A stretch of DNA of 64,000 nt, taken from contig NZ_JBHUEJ010000008.1 of assembly GCF_042680565.1 (NCBI RefSeq), forward strand, positions 62,001-126,000. Reading direction: 5' to 3'. Made by a program: the position numbers and the translations under genes. The notes beneath the pieces are model-generated. The model had not been told where the DNA came from, searched no databases, and saw nothing but the letters and a program-made list of their open reading frames with translations. Source of the stretch: Ottowia flava (GTDB lineage Bacteria > Pseudomonadota > Gammaproteobacteria > Burkholderiales > Burkholderiaceae_C). This document shows positions 1-9,797 of this stretch, piece after piece; position 1 is the stretch's first letter; each line of letters begins with the position of its first letter.

Positions 1-419
1 ATCTTGAACACCAGGTTCAGCACGCCCGACTGGGTTTCGTTCAGGTCGAGCATGCGCGCCAGCAGCAGCGGGCCCATGTCGGAAATGGTGGCGCGCACCG
101 GGTGGCCCTGCTCGCCAAACACGTCCCACAGCGTGACGGGGCAGGCCATGGGCGCGGGCGCGGGCAGGCCGCGCTCCTTCAGGATGTCGGCCATCTTGCC
201 GCTGATGGTGCCGGTCTGGCTGATGCCGGTCAGGTCGCCCTTCACGTCGGACATGAAGACCGGCACGCCGATCGCACTGAACGATTCAGCGATCTTCTGC
301 AGCGTGACGGTTTTGCCCGTGCCGGTGGCGCCGGTGATGAGGCCGTGGCGGTTGGCCAGGCCCGGCAGGATGAAGGTTTGGATGTCGCCGTGCTGGGCGA
401 TAAGCAGGGGTTCGGCCAT
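1..419 (-). CDS. HerA-like helicase/ATPase (DUF853, YjgR family), N-terminal part
   Basis: The reverse strand encodes about 139 residues from an ATG at 417-419 and runs off the window's left edge, so only the N-terminus is seen. It starts MAEPLLIAQHG and carries a Walker A motif GATGTGKT at residues 30-37, followed by SDVKGDLTGI, which is typical of the DUF853/YjgR group of HerA-type ATPases. Family knowledge says these are hexameric DNA-translocase-like ATPases of poorly defined function. The gene is divergent from yebC, with 60 bp between the two starts, so promoters for both must sit there. The Walker B part lies outside the window. The family call is fairly sure; the cellular role is not known. 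Confidence 0.75.
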   Translation of the reverse strand, partial: MAEPLLIAQHGDIQTFILPGLANRHGLITGATGTGKTVTLQKIAESFSAIGVPVFMSDVKGDLTGISQTGTISGKMADILKERGLPAPAPMACPVTLWDVFGEQGHPVRATISDMGPLLLARMLDLNETQSGVLNLVFK

Positions 420-479
420 GGCGGTGCGTCAAAAGTAAAATCGCCGCATTATCCCAAGCACTTCAGGAAGCAGAATTTC

Positions 480-1208
480 ATGGCCGGACACAGCAAATGG
501 GCCAATATCCAGCACCGCAAGGGCCGCCAGGACGAAAAACGTCAGCGCGTCTGGACGCGCGTGGTGCGTGAAATCATGGTGGCCGCGCGCACCGGCGGGG
601 GCGACCCGAACGCCAACCCGCGTCTGCGGCTGGCGATCGAAAAGGCCAAGGCGGCCAACATGCCCGCCGACACCGTCAAGCGCAACATCGACAAGGCCAC
701 GGGCAACCTCGAAGGCGTGAGCTACGAGGAAATCCGCTACGAGGGCTACGGCATCGGCGGCGCGGCCATCATCATCGACACGATGACCGACAACCGCGTG
801 CGCACCGTGGCCGAAGTGCGCCACGCCTTCAGCAAGTACGGCGGCAACATGGGCACCGAAGGCTCGGTGGCCTTCCAGTTCAAGCACGTCGGCCAGCTGA
901 TCTTTGCGCCTGGCACCAGCGAAGACAAGGTGATGGAAGTCGCCCTGGAAGCGGGCGCCGACGACGTCATCGCCGATGAGGAAGGTGCCATTGAGGTGCT
1001 GACCGACCCGGCACAGTTCGAGGCCGTGAAAAACGCCCTGGAAGCCGCCGGCCTGACGCCCGAAGTCGCCGAAGTCACCATGCGCGCCGAGAACACCATC
1101 GACCTGAGCGGCGACGATGCCGCCAAGATGCAGAAGCTGCTCGACGTGCTGGAAGACCTGGACGACGTGCAGGACGTGTTCCACAACGCGAATGTGGAGC
1201 TGGAGTGA
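480..1208 (+). CDS. yebC: YebC/PmpR family translation/transcription factor
   Basis: This 242-residue protein starts MAGHSKWANIQHRKGRQD, the diagnostic N-terminus of the YebC/TACO1 family, and has the usual length of about 240 residues. Members were first described as DNA-binding regulators and are now also linked to resolving ribosome stalling at proline-rich stretches. The ATG at 480 was chosen because the conserved N-terminus begins there and an AGGAAG ribosome binding site lies just upstream; a longer in-frame extension to position 102 is antisense to the HerA-like gene and is not credible. The acidic middle (DDVIADEEGAIEVLTD) is typical. The stop overlaps the GTG start of the next small gene by four bases. 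Confidence 0.95.
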   Translation: MAGHSKWANIQHRKGRQDEKRQRVWTRVVREIMVAARTGGGDPNANPRLRLAIEKAKAANMPADTVKRNIDKATGNLEGVSYEEIRYEGYGIGGAAIIIDTMTDNRVRTVAEVRHAFSKYGGNMGTEGSVAFQFKHVGQLIFAPGTSEDKVMEVALEAGADDVIADEEGAIEVLTDPAQFEAVKNALEAAGLTPEVAEVTMRAENTIDLSGDDAAKMQKLLDVLEDLDDVQDVFHNANVELE

Positions 1209-1426
1209 CCCCTTGGCTGCGCACCGCCGGCCTGGCCTGCGCCACCCTGGCGTTGGGCGCATGCGGCGGCGACGCATCCTGGTGTGTCTCTGGTGAAGGC
1301 GGCGGCTGGGCCGCCGGCTACAACCACGACGACTGCCCACCTGAGCAAAAGGCAGACAAACCGGTGGCAAACCCCGATGGCGCCCGGCCGGCGCCTCCCG
1401 CGGCCGCTGCAGCAGCCCGGCCGTGA
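1205..1426 (+). CDS. small putative lipoprotein, 73 aa
   Basis: A GTG start overlaps the yebC stop (GTGA), which suggests translational coupling. The product has a short signal peptide with a lipobox LGAC, the acylated cysteine being residue 20, so it is probably anchored in a membrane facing the periplasm. The mature part is only about 50 residues, with two further cysteines (SWCVSGEGGG and DDCPPEQ) that could form a disulfide, and an Ala/Pro-rich tail. I do not recognise a family. The following gene purD starts 44 bp downstream. Being so short and in high-GC DNA it could be spurious, but the lipobox and overlap argue for a real gene. Confidence 0.55.
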   Translation: MTPWLRTAGLACATLALGACGGDASWCVSGEGGGWAAGYNHDDCPPEQKADKPVANPDGARPAPPAAAAAARP

Positions 1427-1470
1427 CAGCAGCTTCGGCGACATGCGCCGTGCACAAGTGAAATAGACCC

Positions 1471-2757
1471 ATGAAGATTCTGGTGATTGGCGGCGGTGGC
1501 CGCGAACACGCACTGGCCTGGAAACTGGCCCAATCCCCCAAGGTGCAGCAGGTGTACGTGGCCCCCGGCAACGGCGGCACGGCGCTGTCAACCCATCTGG
1601 AAAACCTGCCCATCACCGACGTGGTGGCCCTGCGCGAATGGGCGCAGGCCGAAAAAATCGGCCTCACGGTGGTCGGCCCCGAGCAGCCGCTGGCCGCCGG
1701 TGTGGTGGACGAATTCCGCGCGCACGGCCTGCGCATCTTCGGGCCGACCAAGGCGGCGGCGCAGCTCGAAAGTTCGAAGGCCTTCAGCAAGGACTTCATG
1801 AAGCGCCATGGCATTCCCACCGCGGCGTACGAAACCTTCACCGACCCGGTGGCCGCGCACGCCTACGTCGACAAGCTGGGCGCGCCCATCGTCGTCAAGG
1901 CCGATGGCCTGGCGGCCGGCAAAGGCGTTGTGGTGGCTGCTACCAAGGAAGAAGCGCACGCGGCCATTGACGACATGCTGGGCAGCAACAGCCTGGGCGT
2001 GTCGCACAACGAAGGCGGTGCGCGGGTGGTGATTGAGGAATTCCTGCAGGGCGAAGAAGCCAGCTTCATCGTGCTGTGTGACGGCAAGAACGTGGCCGTG
2101 ATGGCCACCAGCCAGGACCACAAGCGCCTGAAGGACGGCGACGAAGGCCCCAACACCGGCGGCATGGGCGCGTATTCGCCCGCGCCCGTGGTCACGCCCG
2201 ACGTGCACGCGCGCGCCATGCGCGACGTGATCCTGCCCACCATCCGCGGCATGGACAAGGACGGCATTCCCTTCACCGGCTTTTTGTACGCGGGCCTGAT
2301 GATCGACGCCGAAGGCAAACCCAAGACGCTGGAATTCAACACCCGCATGGGCGACCCGGAGACCCAGCCGATCCTGATGCGCCTGAAGTCCGACCTGGTC
2401 GACGTGTTGATGGCCGCCACCTCGGGCAAGCTGGACGAGGTCGAGCTGCAATGGGACCGCCGCGTCGCCCTGGGCGTGGTCATGGCCGCCGGCGGCTATC
2501 CGCTGAACCCGAAGAAGGGCGACCTGATCACCGGCCTGCCCAAGGCCAGCGACGACGTGATGGTCTTCCACGCCGGCACGGCGATGGACGGCGACAAGGT
2601 CGTGACGTCTGGCGGGCGCGTGCTGTGCGTCACCGCGCTGGCCGATTCGGTCAAGCAGGCGCAGACCAAGGCGTACGACGCCGCGCGCGGCATCCACTTC
2701 GACGGCATACAGTACCGCCGGGACATCGGTCACCGCGCCGTCAAGGCCAGCAGCTGA
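1471..2757 (+). CDS. purD: phosphoribosylamine-glycine ligase
   Basis: PurD catalyses the ATP-dependent joining of glycine to 5-phosphoribosylamine, the second step of purine synthesis, in the cytoplasm. The 428 residues match the family length. The N-terminal nucleotide-binding loop GGGGREHALAWKL starts at residue 7, the ATP-grasp region has KADGLAAGKGV, and the signature NTRMGDPETQ is present near residue 290. The ATG at 1471 is the only sensible start. It is followed without a gap by hemF, the stop TGA sharing one base with the hemF ATG, so the two are co-transcribed. Confidence 0.97.
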   Translation: MKILVIGGGGREHALAWKLAQSPKVQQVYVAPGNGGTALSTHLENLPITDVVALREWAQAEKIGLTVVGPEQPLAAGVVDEFRAHGLRIFGPTKAAAQLESSKAFSKDFMKRHGIPTAAYETFTDPVAAHAYVDKLGAPIVVKADGLAAGKGVVVAATKEEAHAAIDDMLGSNSLGVSHNEGGARVVIEEFLQGEEASFIVLCDGKNVAVMATSQDHKRLKDGDEGPNTGGMGAYSPAPVVTPDVHARAMRDVILPTIRGMDKDGIPFTGFLYAGLMIDAEGKPKTLEFNTRMGDPETQPILMRLKSDLVDVLMAATSGKLDEVELQWDRRVALGVVMAAGGYPLNPKKGDLITGLPKASDDVMVFHAGTAMDGDKVVTSGGRVLCVTALADSVKQAQTKAYDAARGIHFDGIQYRRDIGHRAVKASS

Positions 2758-3677
2758 TGGCGATCACCGACACCGCCGACGCGCGCGCCTACCTGGTCGA
2801 CCTGCAGCAGCGCATCACCCACGCCATCGCGTCGGTGGACGGCAAGGCGGCCTTTTTGCGCGACGAATGGCGCAAGGCGCCGGGCGAGCCGCTGCAAGGC
2901 GACGGCGTGACGATGATCATGGAAGACGGCGCCGTGTTCGAGCGCGCGGGCTGCGGTTTCTCGCACGTGCGCGGGCCGAAGCTGCCGCCGTCGGCCACGC
3001 AGCACCGGCCCGAACTGACCGGTGCCCCGTTCGAAGCCATGGGCGTGTCGCTGGTCTTCCACCCGCGCAACCCGTATGTGCCCACCGTGCACATGAACGT
3101 GCGCATGATCGCCGCCGGCCACTCGGGTCAGGCGCCGGTGTGCTGGTTTGGTGGCGGCATGGATTTGACGCCCTACTACGGCTTTGACGAAGACTGCACG
3201 CACTTCCACCGCGTCTGCCACGACGCGCTCCAAGCCTTTGGCGACGACAAGTACCCGCGCTTCAAGGCCTGGTGCGACGACTACTTCTTCAACAAGCACC
3301 GCAGCGAGCCGCGCGGCATCGGCGGCATCTTCTACGACGACTTTGCCGAAGGCGGCACGGACAACGGCCTGGCGCTGATGCGCGCCGTGGGCGACGCCTT
3401 TCTGGATGCCTACCTGCCCATCGTGCAGCGCCGCATGGGCATGGCCTGGGGCGAGCGCGAGCGCCAGCACCAACTGGTGCGCCGCGGCCGCTATGTCGAA
3501 TTCAACCTGGTGTGGGACCGCGGCACGCACTTCGGCCTGCAATCGGGCGGGCGCACCGAATCCATCCTGCTGTCGATGCCGCCGCAAGTCGCCTGGACCT
3601 ACCAGTACCAGCCCGAGCCCGGCTCTCCCGAAGCCGCGTTGACCGAGCGCTACCTGGTGCCGCGCGCATGGGTGTGA
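2757..3677 (+). CDS. hemF: oxygen-dependent coproporphyrinogen III oxidase
   Basis: HemF oxidatively decarboxylates coproporphyrinogen III to protoporphyrinogen IX in heme synthesis, using O2. The protein is 306 residues, as usual. The family signature runs through residues 169-194 (KAWCDDYFFNKHR, then GIGGIFYDD), and the conserved HMNVR is at 112-116 with FGGGMDLTPYYGF after it. The start ATG overlaps the purD stop by one base (TGATG). The 3' end overlaps nadD by 10 bases. Only the oxygen-dependent type is seen here, so this gene implies an organism that lives with oxygen. Confidence 0.97.
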   Translation: MAITDTADARAYLVDLQQRITHAIASVDGKAAFLRDEWRKAPGEPLQGDGVTMIMEDGAVFERAGCGFSHVRGPKLPPSATQHRPELTGAPFEAMGVSLVFHPRNPYVPTVHMNVRMIAAGHSGQAPVCWFGGGMDLTPYYGFDEDCTHFHRVCHDALQAFGDDKYPRFKAWCDDYFFNKHRSEPRGIGGIFYDDFAEGGTDNGLALMRAVGDAFLDAYLPIVQRRMGMAWGERERQHQLVRRGRYVEFNLVWDRGTHFGLQSGGRTESILLSMPPQVAWTYQYQPEPGSPEAALTERYLVPRAWV

Positions 3678-4306
3678 GGGCGGACGCGCCGCTGCAGCGC
3701 GTTGGCGTCTTTGGGGGTGCCTTCGACCCGCCGCACGAGGCCCACGTCGCCCTGGCGCGGGCCGCCATTGCCGCGTTCGCGCTGGACCACTTGCTGATCG
3801 TGCCGACCGGCGATGCGTGGCACAAAAGCCGCCCGCTCAGCCCCGCCGCCGACCGTTTGGCGATGTGCCAACTGGCGTTCGCCAATCTGCCCCAAGTGCT
3901 GGTCGACGACCGCGAACTGCGCCGCGACGGCCCCACCTACACCATCGACACATTGACCGAGCTGCGCGCCGAATGGCCGGGCGCCGAGCTGTTTCTGCAG
4001 ATCGGCGCCGACCAGGCCGCGGCGTTTCACACCTGGCGCCGGGCGCAGGATATCGTGGATATTGCTACGATTAGCATAGCTGCTCGCGCAGATGTAGCGG
4101 GGGCTGCGATGCAATTGGATGCTGAAAACCCGTTGCCGAGCCTGCGCGTGGCGCCGGGCCGCGTACGGGTCCTGCCGCTGCCGCCTTTGCCCCACAGCGC
4201 GACCGAAGTGCGCCGGCGCGTTGCCGCCCGCCTGCCCATTGACCATCTGGTGGCGCCCGCCGTCGCCGGGTATATTGCCAAACACCACCTTTATTCCCCT
4301 ACCTGA
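3668..4306 (+). CDS. nadD: nicotinate-nucleotide adenylyltransferase
   Basis: NadD transfers AMP from ATP to nicotinate mononucleotide in NAD synthesis. The protein is 212 residues. The nucleotidyltransferase loop GGAFDPPHEAH lies at residues 16-26, and the C-terminal motif HSATEVRRRV stands where the family has its ISSTxIR-type ATP-binding motif. The ATG at 3668 lies inside the hemF end (10 bp overlap), and the stop shares a base with rsfS, so hemF-nadD-rsfS form one transcript. Residues about 132-153 are encoded by a copy of the window's dispersed repeat inserted in frame (see 4061-4128). The nadD-rsfS-rlmH order is common in proteobacteria and supports the call. Confidence 0.95.
   Translation: MGVRADAPLQRVGVFGGAFDPPHEAHVALARAAIAAFALDHLLIVPTGDAWHKSRPLSPAADRLAMCQLAFANLPQVLVDDRELRRDGPTYTIDTLTELRAEWPGAELFLQIGADQAAAFHTWRRAQDIVDIATISIAARADVAGAAMQLDAENPLPSLRVAPGRVRVLPLPPLPHSATEVRRRVAARLPIDHLVAPAVAGYIAKHHLYSPT
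4061..4128 (+). repeat. dispersed TAGCTGC-TGCGCAG repeat, in-frame copy inside nadD
   Basis: The stretch with ATAGCTGCTCGCGCAGATG followed by an AGGGGGCTG-like segment and ATTGGATGCTGAAAA resembles the intergenic copies elsewhere in the window. It is lower in GC than the flanking nadD sequence and is read in frame as the segment around SIAARADVAGAAMQLDAEN. This suggests a past insertion that kept the reading frame. Confidence 0.6.
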
Positions 4307-5058
4307 TGAGCGAAACCGCCGCCAAAAAAGACGTCCAGAAACTCCAGCGCACCATCGTCGATGCCCTGGAAGACATCAAGGCCCAGGACATTCGGGTGTT
4401 CAACACCGAACACCTGTCGCCGCTGTTTGAACGCGTTGTCGTCGCCAGCGGCACGTCCAACCGCCAGACCAAGGCGCTGGCCGCCAGCGTGCGCGACAAG
4501 CTTCGCGACGCCGGTTTCGGCAAACCCCGGATCGAAGGCGAAGAGAACGGCGAATGGATCATCGTCGACTGCGGCCCCGCCGTGGTCCACGTCATGCAGC
4601 CGGCCATCCGCCAGTACTACAACCTGGAAGAAATCTGGGGCGACAAGCCGGTGCGCCTGAAGGGCCCGGACGCGCGCGCCGCCGGCGCCCAGCGCAAGTC
4701 CGCCGCCATGGGTGAGCCCGAAGCGCCGGCCAAGAAGCCGGCCGCCAAGAAGGCCAGCGCCAAAGCCGCACCGGCCAAGAAAGCACCCGCCAAAGCGCCC
4801 GTGAAGGCCGCCGCCGCCAAGAAGGCCGTGGCCAAGAAGGCGCCGGTCAAGAAACCTGCCGCCAAGACTGCGTCGCGCAAAACCGCCGCGGCTTTACCTG
4901 TGCAGGTGGTCAACAAGCCCAAGGCGCCGGCCAAGACCGCGGCCAAGTCGTCTGCGCGTCCGGCAGCGAAGTCTGCAGGCAAGCCCGCCCCGGCCAAGAA
5001 GGCCGTGGCCAAGAAAGCGCCCGCCAAGAAGGCCGCCATCCCGCGCGCCAGCCGCTGA
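4306..5058 (+). CDS. rsfS: ribosomal silencing factor RsfS with long Lys/Ala/Pro-rich tail
   Basis: RsfS binds ribosomal protein uL14 and blocks joining of the subunits when nutrients are short. Residues 10-118 form the normal domain (VVASGTSNRQTKALA, then GEWIIVDCGPAVVHVM and YYNLEEIWGD). From about residue 121 to 250 there is a tail of PAKK, AAKKA and APAKK units, very basic and like a histone H1 tail or the AlgP/PhaF type. The usual RsfS is about 105-130 residues, so the tail more than doubles the protein. The start ATG overlaps the nadD stop. The tail could bind rRNA or DNA, or be a low-complexity expansion; that part is inference. Confidence 0.92.
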   Translation: MSETAAKKDVQKLQRTIVDALEDIKAQDIRVFNTEHLSPLFERVVVASGTSNRQTKALAASVRDKLRDAGFGKPRIEGEENGEWIIVDCGPAVVHVMQPAIRQYYNLEEIWGDKPVRLKGPDARAAGAQRKSAAMGEPEAPAKKPAAKKASAKAAPAKKAPAKAPVKAAAAKKAVAKKAPVKKPAAKTASRKTAAALPVQVVNKPKAPAKTAAKSSARPAAKSAGKPAPAKKAVAKKAPAKKAAIPRASR

Positions 5059-5067
5059 TCGGCGCGC

Positions 5068-5538
5068 ATGAGGCTGCTGGTCGTCGCCGTCGGGCAGCGC
5101 GTTCCGGCGTGGGCGCAAACCGCCTGGGACGACTACGCCAAGCGCTTTCCGCCTGAGCTCAAGCTGGAGCTCAAAGCCATCAAGACCGAGCCGCGCGCCG
5201 GCGGCAAGACCGCCGCGCAGCTGATGGCGGCCGAGCGCCAGCGTATCGAAGCGGCCATCCCCAAAGGCACGCACACCGTCGTGCTGGACGAACGCGGCAC
5301 GCCGCTCACCACGCAGGCGCTGGCCATGCGCCTGACCGACTGGCAAGGCCTGGGCGGCGACGTCGCGCTGCTGATCGGCGGCCCCGACGGCCTCGACCCC
5401 GAACTGCGCCGCGCCGCGCACGAGCGCATCCGCCTGTCCGACCTGACCTTGCCCCACGCCATGGTGCGCGTGCTGCTGGTCGAACAGCTGTACCGCGCCT
5501 GGTCGGTCAACGCCGGTCACCCGTACCACCGTGAATGA
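5068..5538 (+). CDS. rlmH: 23S rRNA (pseudouridine-1915-N3) methyltransferase
   Basis: RlmH is a small SPOUT methyltransferase that methylates pseudouridine 1915 of 23S rRNA on assembled ribosomes. The 156 residues match the family. The SAM-binding knot is visible as LLIGGPDGLDPELRRAA and the C-terminal YRAWSVNAGHPYHRE, which closes the active site. It follows rsfS by 9 bp, the usual rsfS-rlmH pairing. The next gene maf lies 40 bp on, with a short inverted repeat (GAGGGC/GCCCTC) between them whose role is unclear. Confidence 0.97.
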   Translation: MRLLVVAVGQRVPAWAQTAWDDYAKRFPPELKLELKAIKTEPRAGGKTAAQLMAAERQRIEAAIPKGTHTVVLDERGTPLTTQALAMRLTDWQGLGGDVALLIGGPDGLDPELRRAAHERIRLSDLTLPHAMVRVLLVEQLYRAWSVNAGHPYHRE

Positions 5539-5578
5539 GTGCGAGGGCGCGTTGAAAACGGCCCTCTAAGATGTACCG

Positions 5579-6181
5579 ATGGCCGAATTCATCTACCTCG
5601 CCTCCCAAAGCCCGCGTCGGCGCCAGTTGCTGGAGCAGTTGGGGGTTCGCCTCAGTCTGCTGTTGCCCGACGATGCGGACGCGGCCGAGGCGCTGGAAGC
5701 CGTGCGACCCGCTGAGGCGCCCGCCACCTATGTGCGCCGCGTGACGGAGTTGAAGCTGCAGGACGCGTTGCGCCGGATGCGCGAGCGCCATCTGCCGCCT
5801 GCGCCGGTGCTGTGTTCCGACACCACGGTGGCGCTGGGCCGGCGCATTCTGGGCAAGCCGGCCGACGCGCAGGACGCGGCCGAGATGCTGGGCGCGTTGT
5901 CGGGCCACACGCACCGCGTGCTGACCGCGGTGGCGGTGCAATTGGGCGAGCAGCGTGTGGAAGCGCTCAGCGAATCGCGCGTGCGCTTTGCCGCGCTGGA
6001 CGCGGCCACCATCGCCGCCTACGTCGACAGCGGCGAATGGCAGGGCAAGGCCGGCGCCTACGCCATCCAGGGCAGGGCGGCGGCGTTCATCGAACACATC
6101 AGCGGCAGCTACAGCGGCATCATGGGCTTGCCGCTGTTTGAAACCGCCACGCTTTTGAAAGAAATCGGCCGCCAGCCCTAG
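5579..6181 (+). CDS. maf: Maf family nucleoside triphosphate pyrophosphatase (dTTP/UTP type)
   Basis: Maf proteins hydrolyse non-canonical or pyrimidine nucleoside triphosphates to monophosphates and are linked to division arrest. The protein is 200 residues. It has the N-terminal signature LASQSPRRRQLL, the metal-site segment CSDTTVALGRRILGKP, and the YhdE-type block AYAIQGRAAAFIEHISGSYS followed by GLPL, which points to the dTTP/UTP subgroup. The last codons (KEIGRQP) and the TAG stop fall inside a copy of the dispersed repeat, so the C-terminus seems to be set by the repeat. It is followed at once by rng, its usual partner. Confidence 0.94.
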   Translation: MAEFIYLASQSPRRRQLLEQLGVRLSLLLPDDADAAEALEAVRPAEAPATYVRRVTELKLQDALRRMRERHLPPAPVLCSDTTVALGRRILGKPADAQDAAEMLGALSGHTHRVLTAVAVQLGEQRVEALSESRVRFAALDAATIAAYVDSGEWQGKAGAYAIQGRAAAFIEHISGSYSGIMGLPLFETATLLKEIGRQP

Positions 6182-6208
6182 TGGGGCTTGCGCAGGCAGC
6201 TACCAAAC
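6161..6208. repeat. dispersed repeat copy at the maf/rng junction
   Basis: The segment begins GAAATCGGCCGCCAGCCCTAG and ends GCGCAGGCAGCTACCAAAC. It is nearly the same as the copy at 55268-55320. It supplies the maf stop codon and forms the whole space, including the ribosome binding region, before the rng ATG. Confidence 0.75.
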
Positions 6209-7699
<1,491 letters not shown>

Positions 7700-7700
7700 C

Positions 7701-7761
7701 GATTTTCAAGCGTTTTAGGGCGGCAGCCCTACAACCACCTGCGCGGGCAGCTACTTAAAAG
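7701..7761. repeat. dispersed repeat copy between rng and msbA
   Basis: Begins GATTTTCAAGCGTTTTAGGG and ends GCGCGGGCAGCTACTTAAAAG, matching the copy after dnaB in order and spacing. It fills the space between the convergent rng and msbA genes, and the msbA stop (TTA at 7755-7757, read as TAA) lies within it. Confidence 0.8.
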
Positions 7762-9605
7762 ATAGTTCTGGGCGAATCGTCTGCGGTGGCGTTGTCCGCG
7801 GCGGGGCCGATGGCGACACCGGGGAAATGGTTCAGCCGCGCGTACAGACCGCCGGCGCGGATCAGCGCCGCGTGCGTGCCCGATTCGACGATGCGCCCGC
7901 GCTCCATCACCACGATGCGGTCGGCGTGTTCGATGGTCGACAGGCGGTGGGCGATGACCAGCGTGGTGCGCCCGGTCATGGCGCGGGCGATGGCCTGTTG
8001 CACCAGGCGTTCGCTTTCGGTGTCGAGCGCCGAGGTCGCTTCATCCAGCAGCAGCACCGGCGCGTCCTTGTAGAGCGCACGGGCGATCGCCAGGCGCTGG
8101 CGCTGACCGCCCGACAGCTGCGTGGCGTTGTGGCCCAGCACGGTGTCGATGCCCTGCGGCAAGGCCGACACGTGGCCCCACAGGTTGGCGTCGTCCAGGC
8201 AGCGCTGCACAAGTTCGCGGTCGATCTGCGCCGCGCCCAGCGCCACGTTGGCGGCCACGCTGTCGTTCAACATCGTCACGTCCTGGCTGACCAGGGCGAA
8301 CTGCGCGCGCAGCGCATGCAGCGGCCAGTCGCGGATGTCGGTGCCGTCCAGCAGCACCTGGCCGCTGGTGGGCAAGACAAAGCGCGGCAGCAGGTTGACC
8401 AGCGTCGTCTTGCCCGAACCCGATGGCCCGACCAGCGCGACCGTTTCGCCGGCGCGCACGTGCAGGCTGAGGTGCTGAAGCGCCGGATCGGCATCGTCGG
8501 CATAGCGCACGCTGACGTTTTCGAGCGCGATCTCGCCGCGCGCGCGGGGCACGGGCGCGTCGGGGGAAGGCGCGGAGGAGCCGGGCTCGGGCTGGATCTC
8601 GGCCATCATGTCCAGGCCGCGCTCCAGCGCCGCCAGCCCGCGCGTGATCGGGCCGACCACGTCGGTCAGGCGGCGCAGCGGCTGGATCAGCATCAGCATG
8701 GCGCCGATGAAGGACACAAAGCCGCCCACCGTGATGCTGCGGCCTTCGCTGCTCTGGCCCTGGTACAGCGCGATGCCGATCACCACCGACAGCGCCACCG
8801 CCGCGGCCATCTGCGCCAGCGGCATGGCGCCGGCCGAGGCGCTGGTGGCCTTGATTGACAGGTTGCGCAGGTGGCGGCTCAGCCCGTCAAAGCGCGTGGC
8901 CTGCTGCGCCTGCGCGCCGTGCAGACGCACCATGCGGTGGGCCAGCACGTTTTCTTCGACCACGTAGGCCAATTCGTCCGTGGTGGCCTGCGCCAGCCGC
9001 GTGTAGCGGTACAGGCGCCGCGACATGACCTTCATGATCACACCGACGATGGGCACCAGCACCAGCACGATCAGCGTGAGCGACCAATTGAGATACAACA
9101 GGTAGGCCATCAGCGCGACGACCGAGAAGCTGTCGCGCGCCAGGTTCAGCACCGCCTGCACCAGCAGCGTGGTGCCGGTCTGCACTTCGTAGACGATGGT
9201 GTTGGCCAGCTGGCTGGCGCTCTGGCGGGCGAACAGCGTGAGGTCGGCGTTCAGCTGGCGGTCGAACAACTGGGCGCGCAGCTTGACCATGCCATCGTTG
9301 GCGATGCGTGCCAGCGCATACTGACTGGCAAAGTGGGCAAAGCCGCGCAGGGCGAACAGGCCGACGATGGCCAGCGGAACGATCCAGATCGGCAGGCTGC
9401 CCTGGGTGAAGCCCTCGTCCAGCAGGGGCTTGAGCAGGGCGGGGACGGACGCCTCGGTCAACGCGCTGATCAGCGTGCCCAGCCCAGCGATCAACCAGCC
9501 CAGGCGGTATTCGCTGAAATACGTCCACAGCCTGGCCAGCCGTGCGGCGAGCGGGCGCTGCGCGGCAGCCGATGCGGCAGGAGACTGGGGCAGGCGGGAA
9601 CTCAT
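7755..9605 (-). CDS. msbA: lipid A/phospholipid exporter, ABC transporter with fused permease
   Basis: MsbA flips core-lipid A across the inner membrane. The 616-residue protein has an N-terminal six-helix exporter domain (first helix near LGWLIAGLGTLISALTE) and a C-terminal nucleotide-binding domain with Walker A VGPSGSGKTT, signature LSGGQRQRLAIARAL and Walker B VLLLDEATSALD. The start at 9605 (MSSRLPQSP) fits the family length; an extension to 9671 is possible but adds 22 unusual residues. It is convergent with rng and divergent from tolB. Half-transporter homologues with other substrates cannot be excluded, but length and sequence best fit MsbA. Confidence 0.9.
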   Translation of the reverse strand: MSSRLPQSPAASAAAQRPLAARLARLWTYFSEYRLGWLIAGLGTLISALTEASVPALLKPLLDEGFTQGSLPIWIVPLAIVGLFALRGFAHFASQYALARIANDGMVKLRAQLFDRQLNADLTLFARQSASQLANTIVYEVQTGTTLLVQAVLNLARDSFSVVALMAYLLYLNWSLTLIVLVLVPIVGVIMKVMSRRLYRYTRLAQATTDELAYVVEENVLAHRMVRLHGAQAQQATRFDGLSRHLRNLSIKATSASAGAMPLAQMAAAVALSVVIGIALYQGQSSEGRSITVGGFVSFIGAMLMLIQPLRRLTDVVGPITRGLAALERGLDMMAEIQPEPGSSAPSPDAPVPRARGEIALENVSVRYADDADPALQHLSLHVRAGETVALVGPSGSGKTTLVNLLPRFVLPTSGQVLLDGTDIRDWPLHALRAQFALVSQDVTMLNDSVAANVALGAAQIDRELVQRCLDDANLWGHVSALPQGIDTVLGHNATQLSGGQRQRLAIARALYKDAPVLLLDEATSALDTESERLVQQAIARAMTGRTTLVIAHRLSTIEHADRIVVMERGRIVESGTHAALIRAGGLYARLNHFPGVAIGPAADNATADDSPRTIF

Positions 9606-9797
9606 AGGGCGGCAAAAGGCGGAAGCGGGCATTCTACGAAGGCCTGCGGCCTTGCAGAAATTTCGCGGCAAGCGGGAACTCCATCACCCGAGTCTGGACA
9701 AATTCACAGTTTGAAACGTGCATTCACGCAGGCTTGTTACCATTGCCGCCGTGCCACGACTCGCCGCCTACGGGTGCCAATCGCTGCCGCCTTTGTT

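Noticed and set aside
102..479. N-terminal extension of yebC by 126 codons
   Set aside because: It is antisense to the HerA-like gene, and the conserved YebC N-terminus begins at 480 behind a good ribosome binding site.
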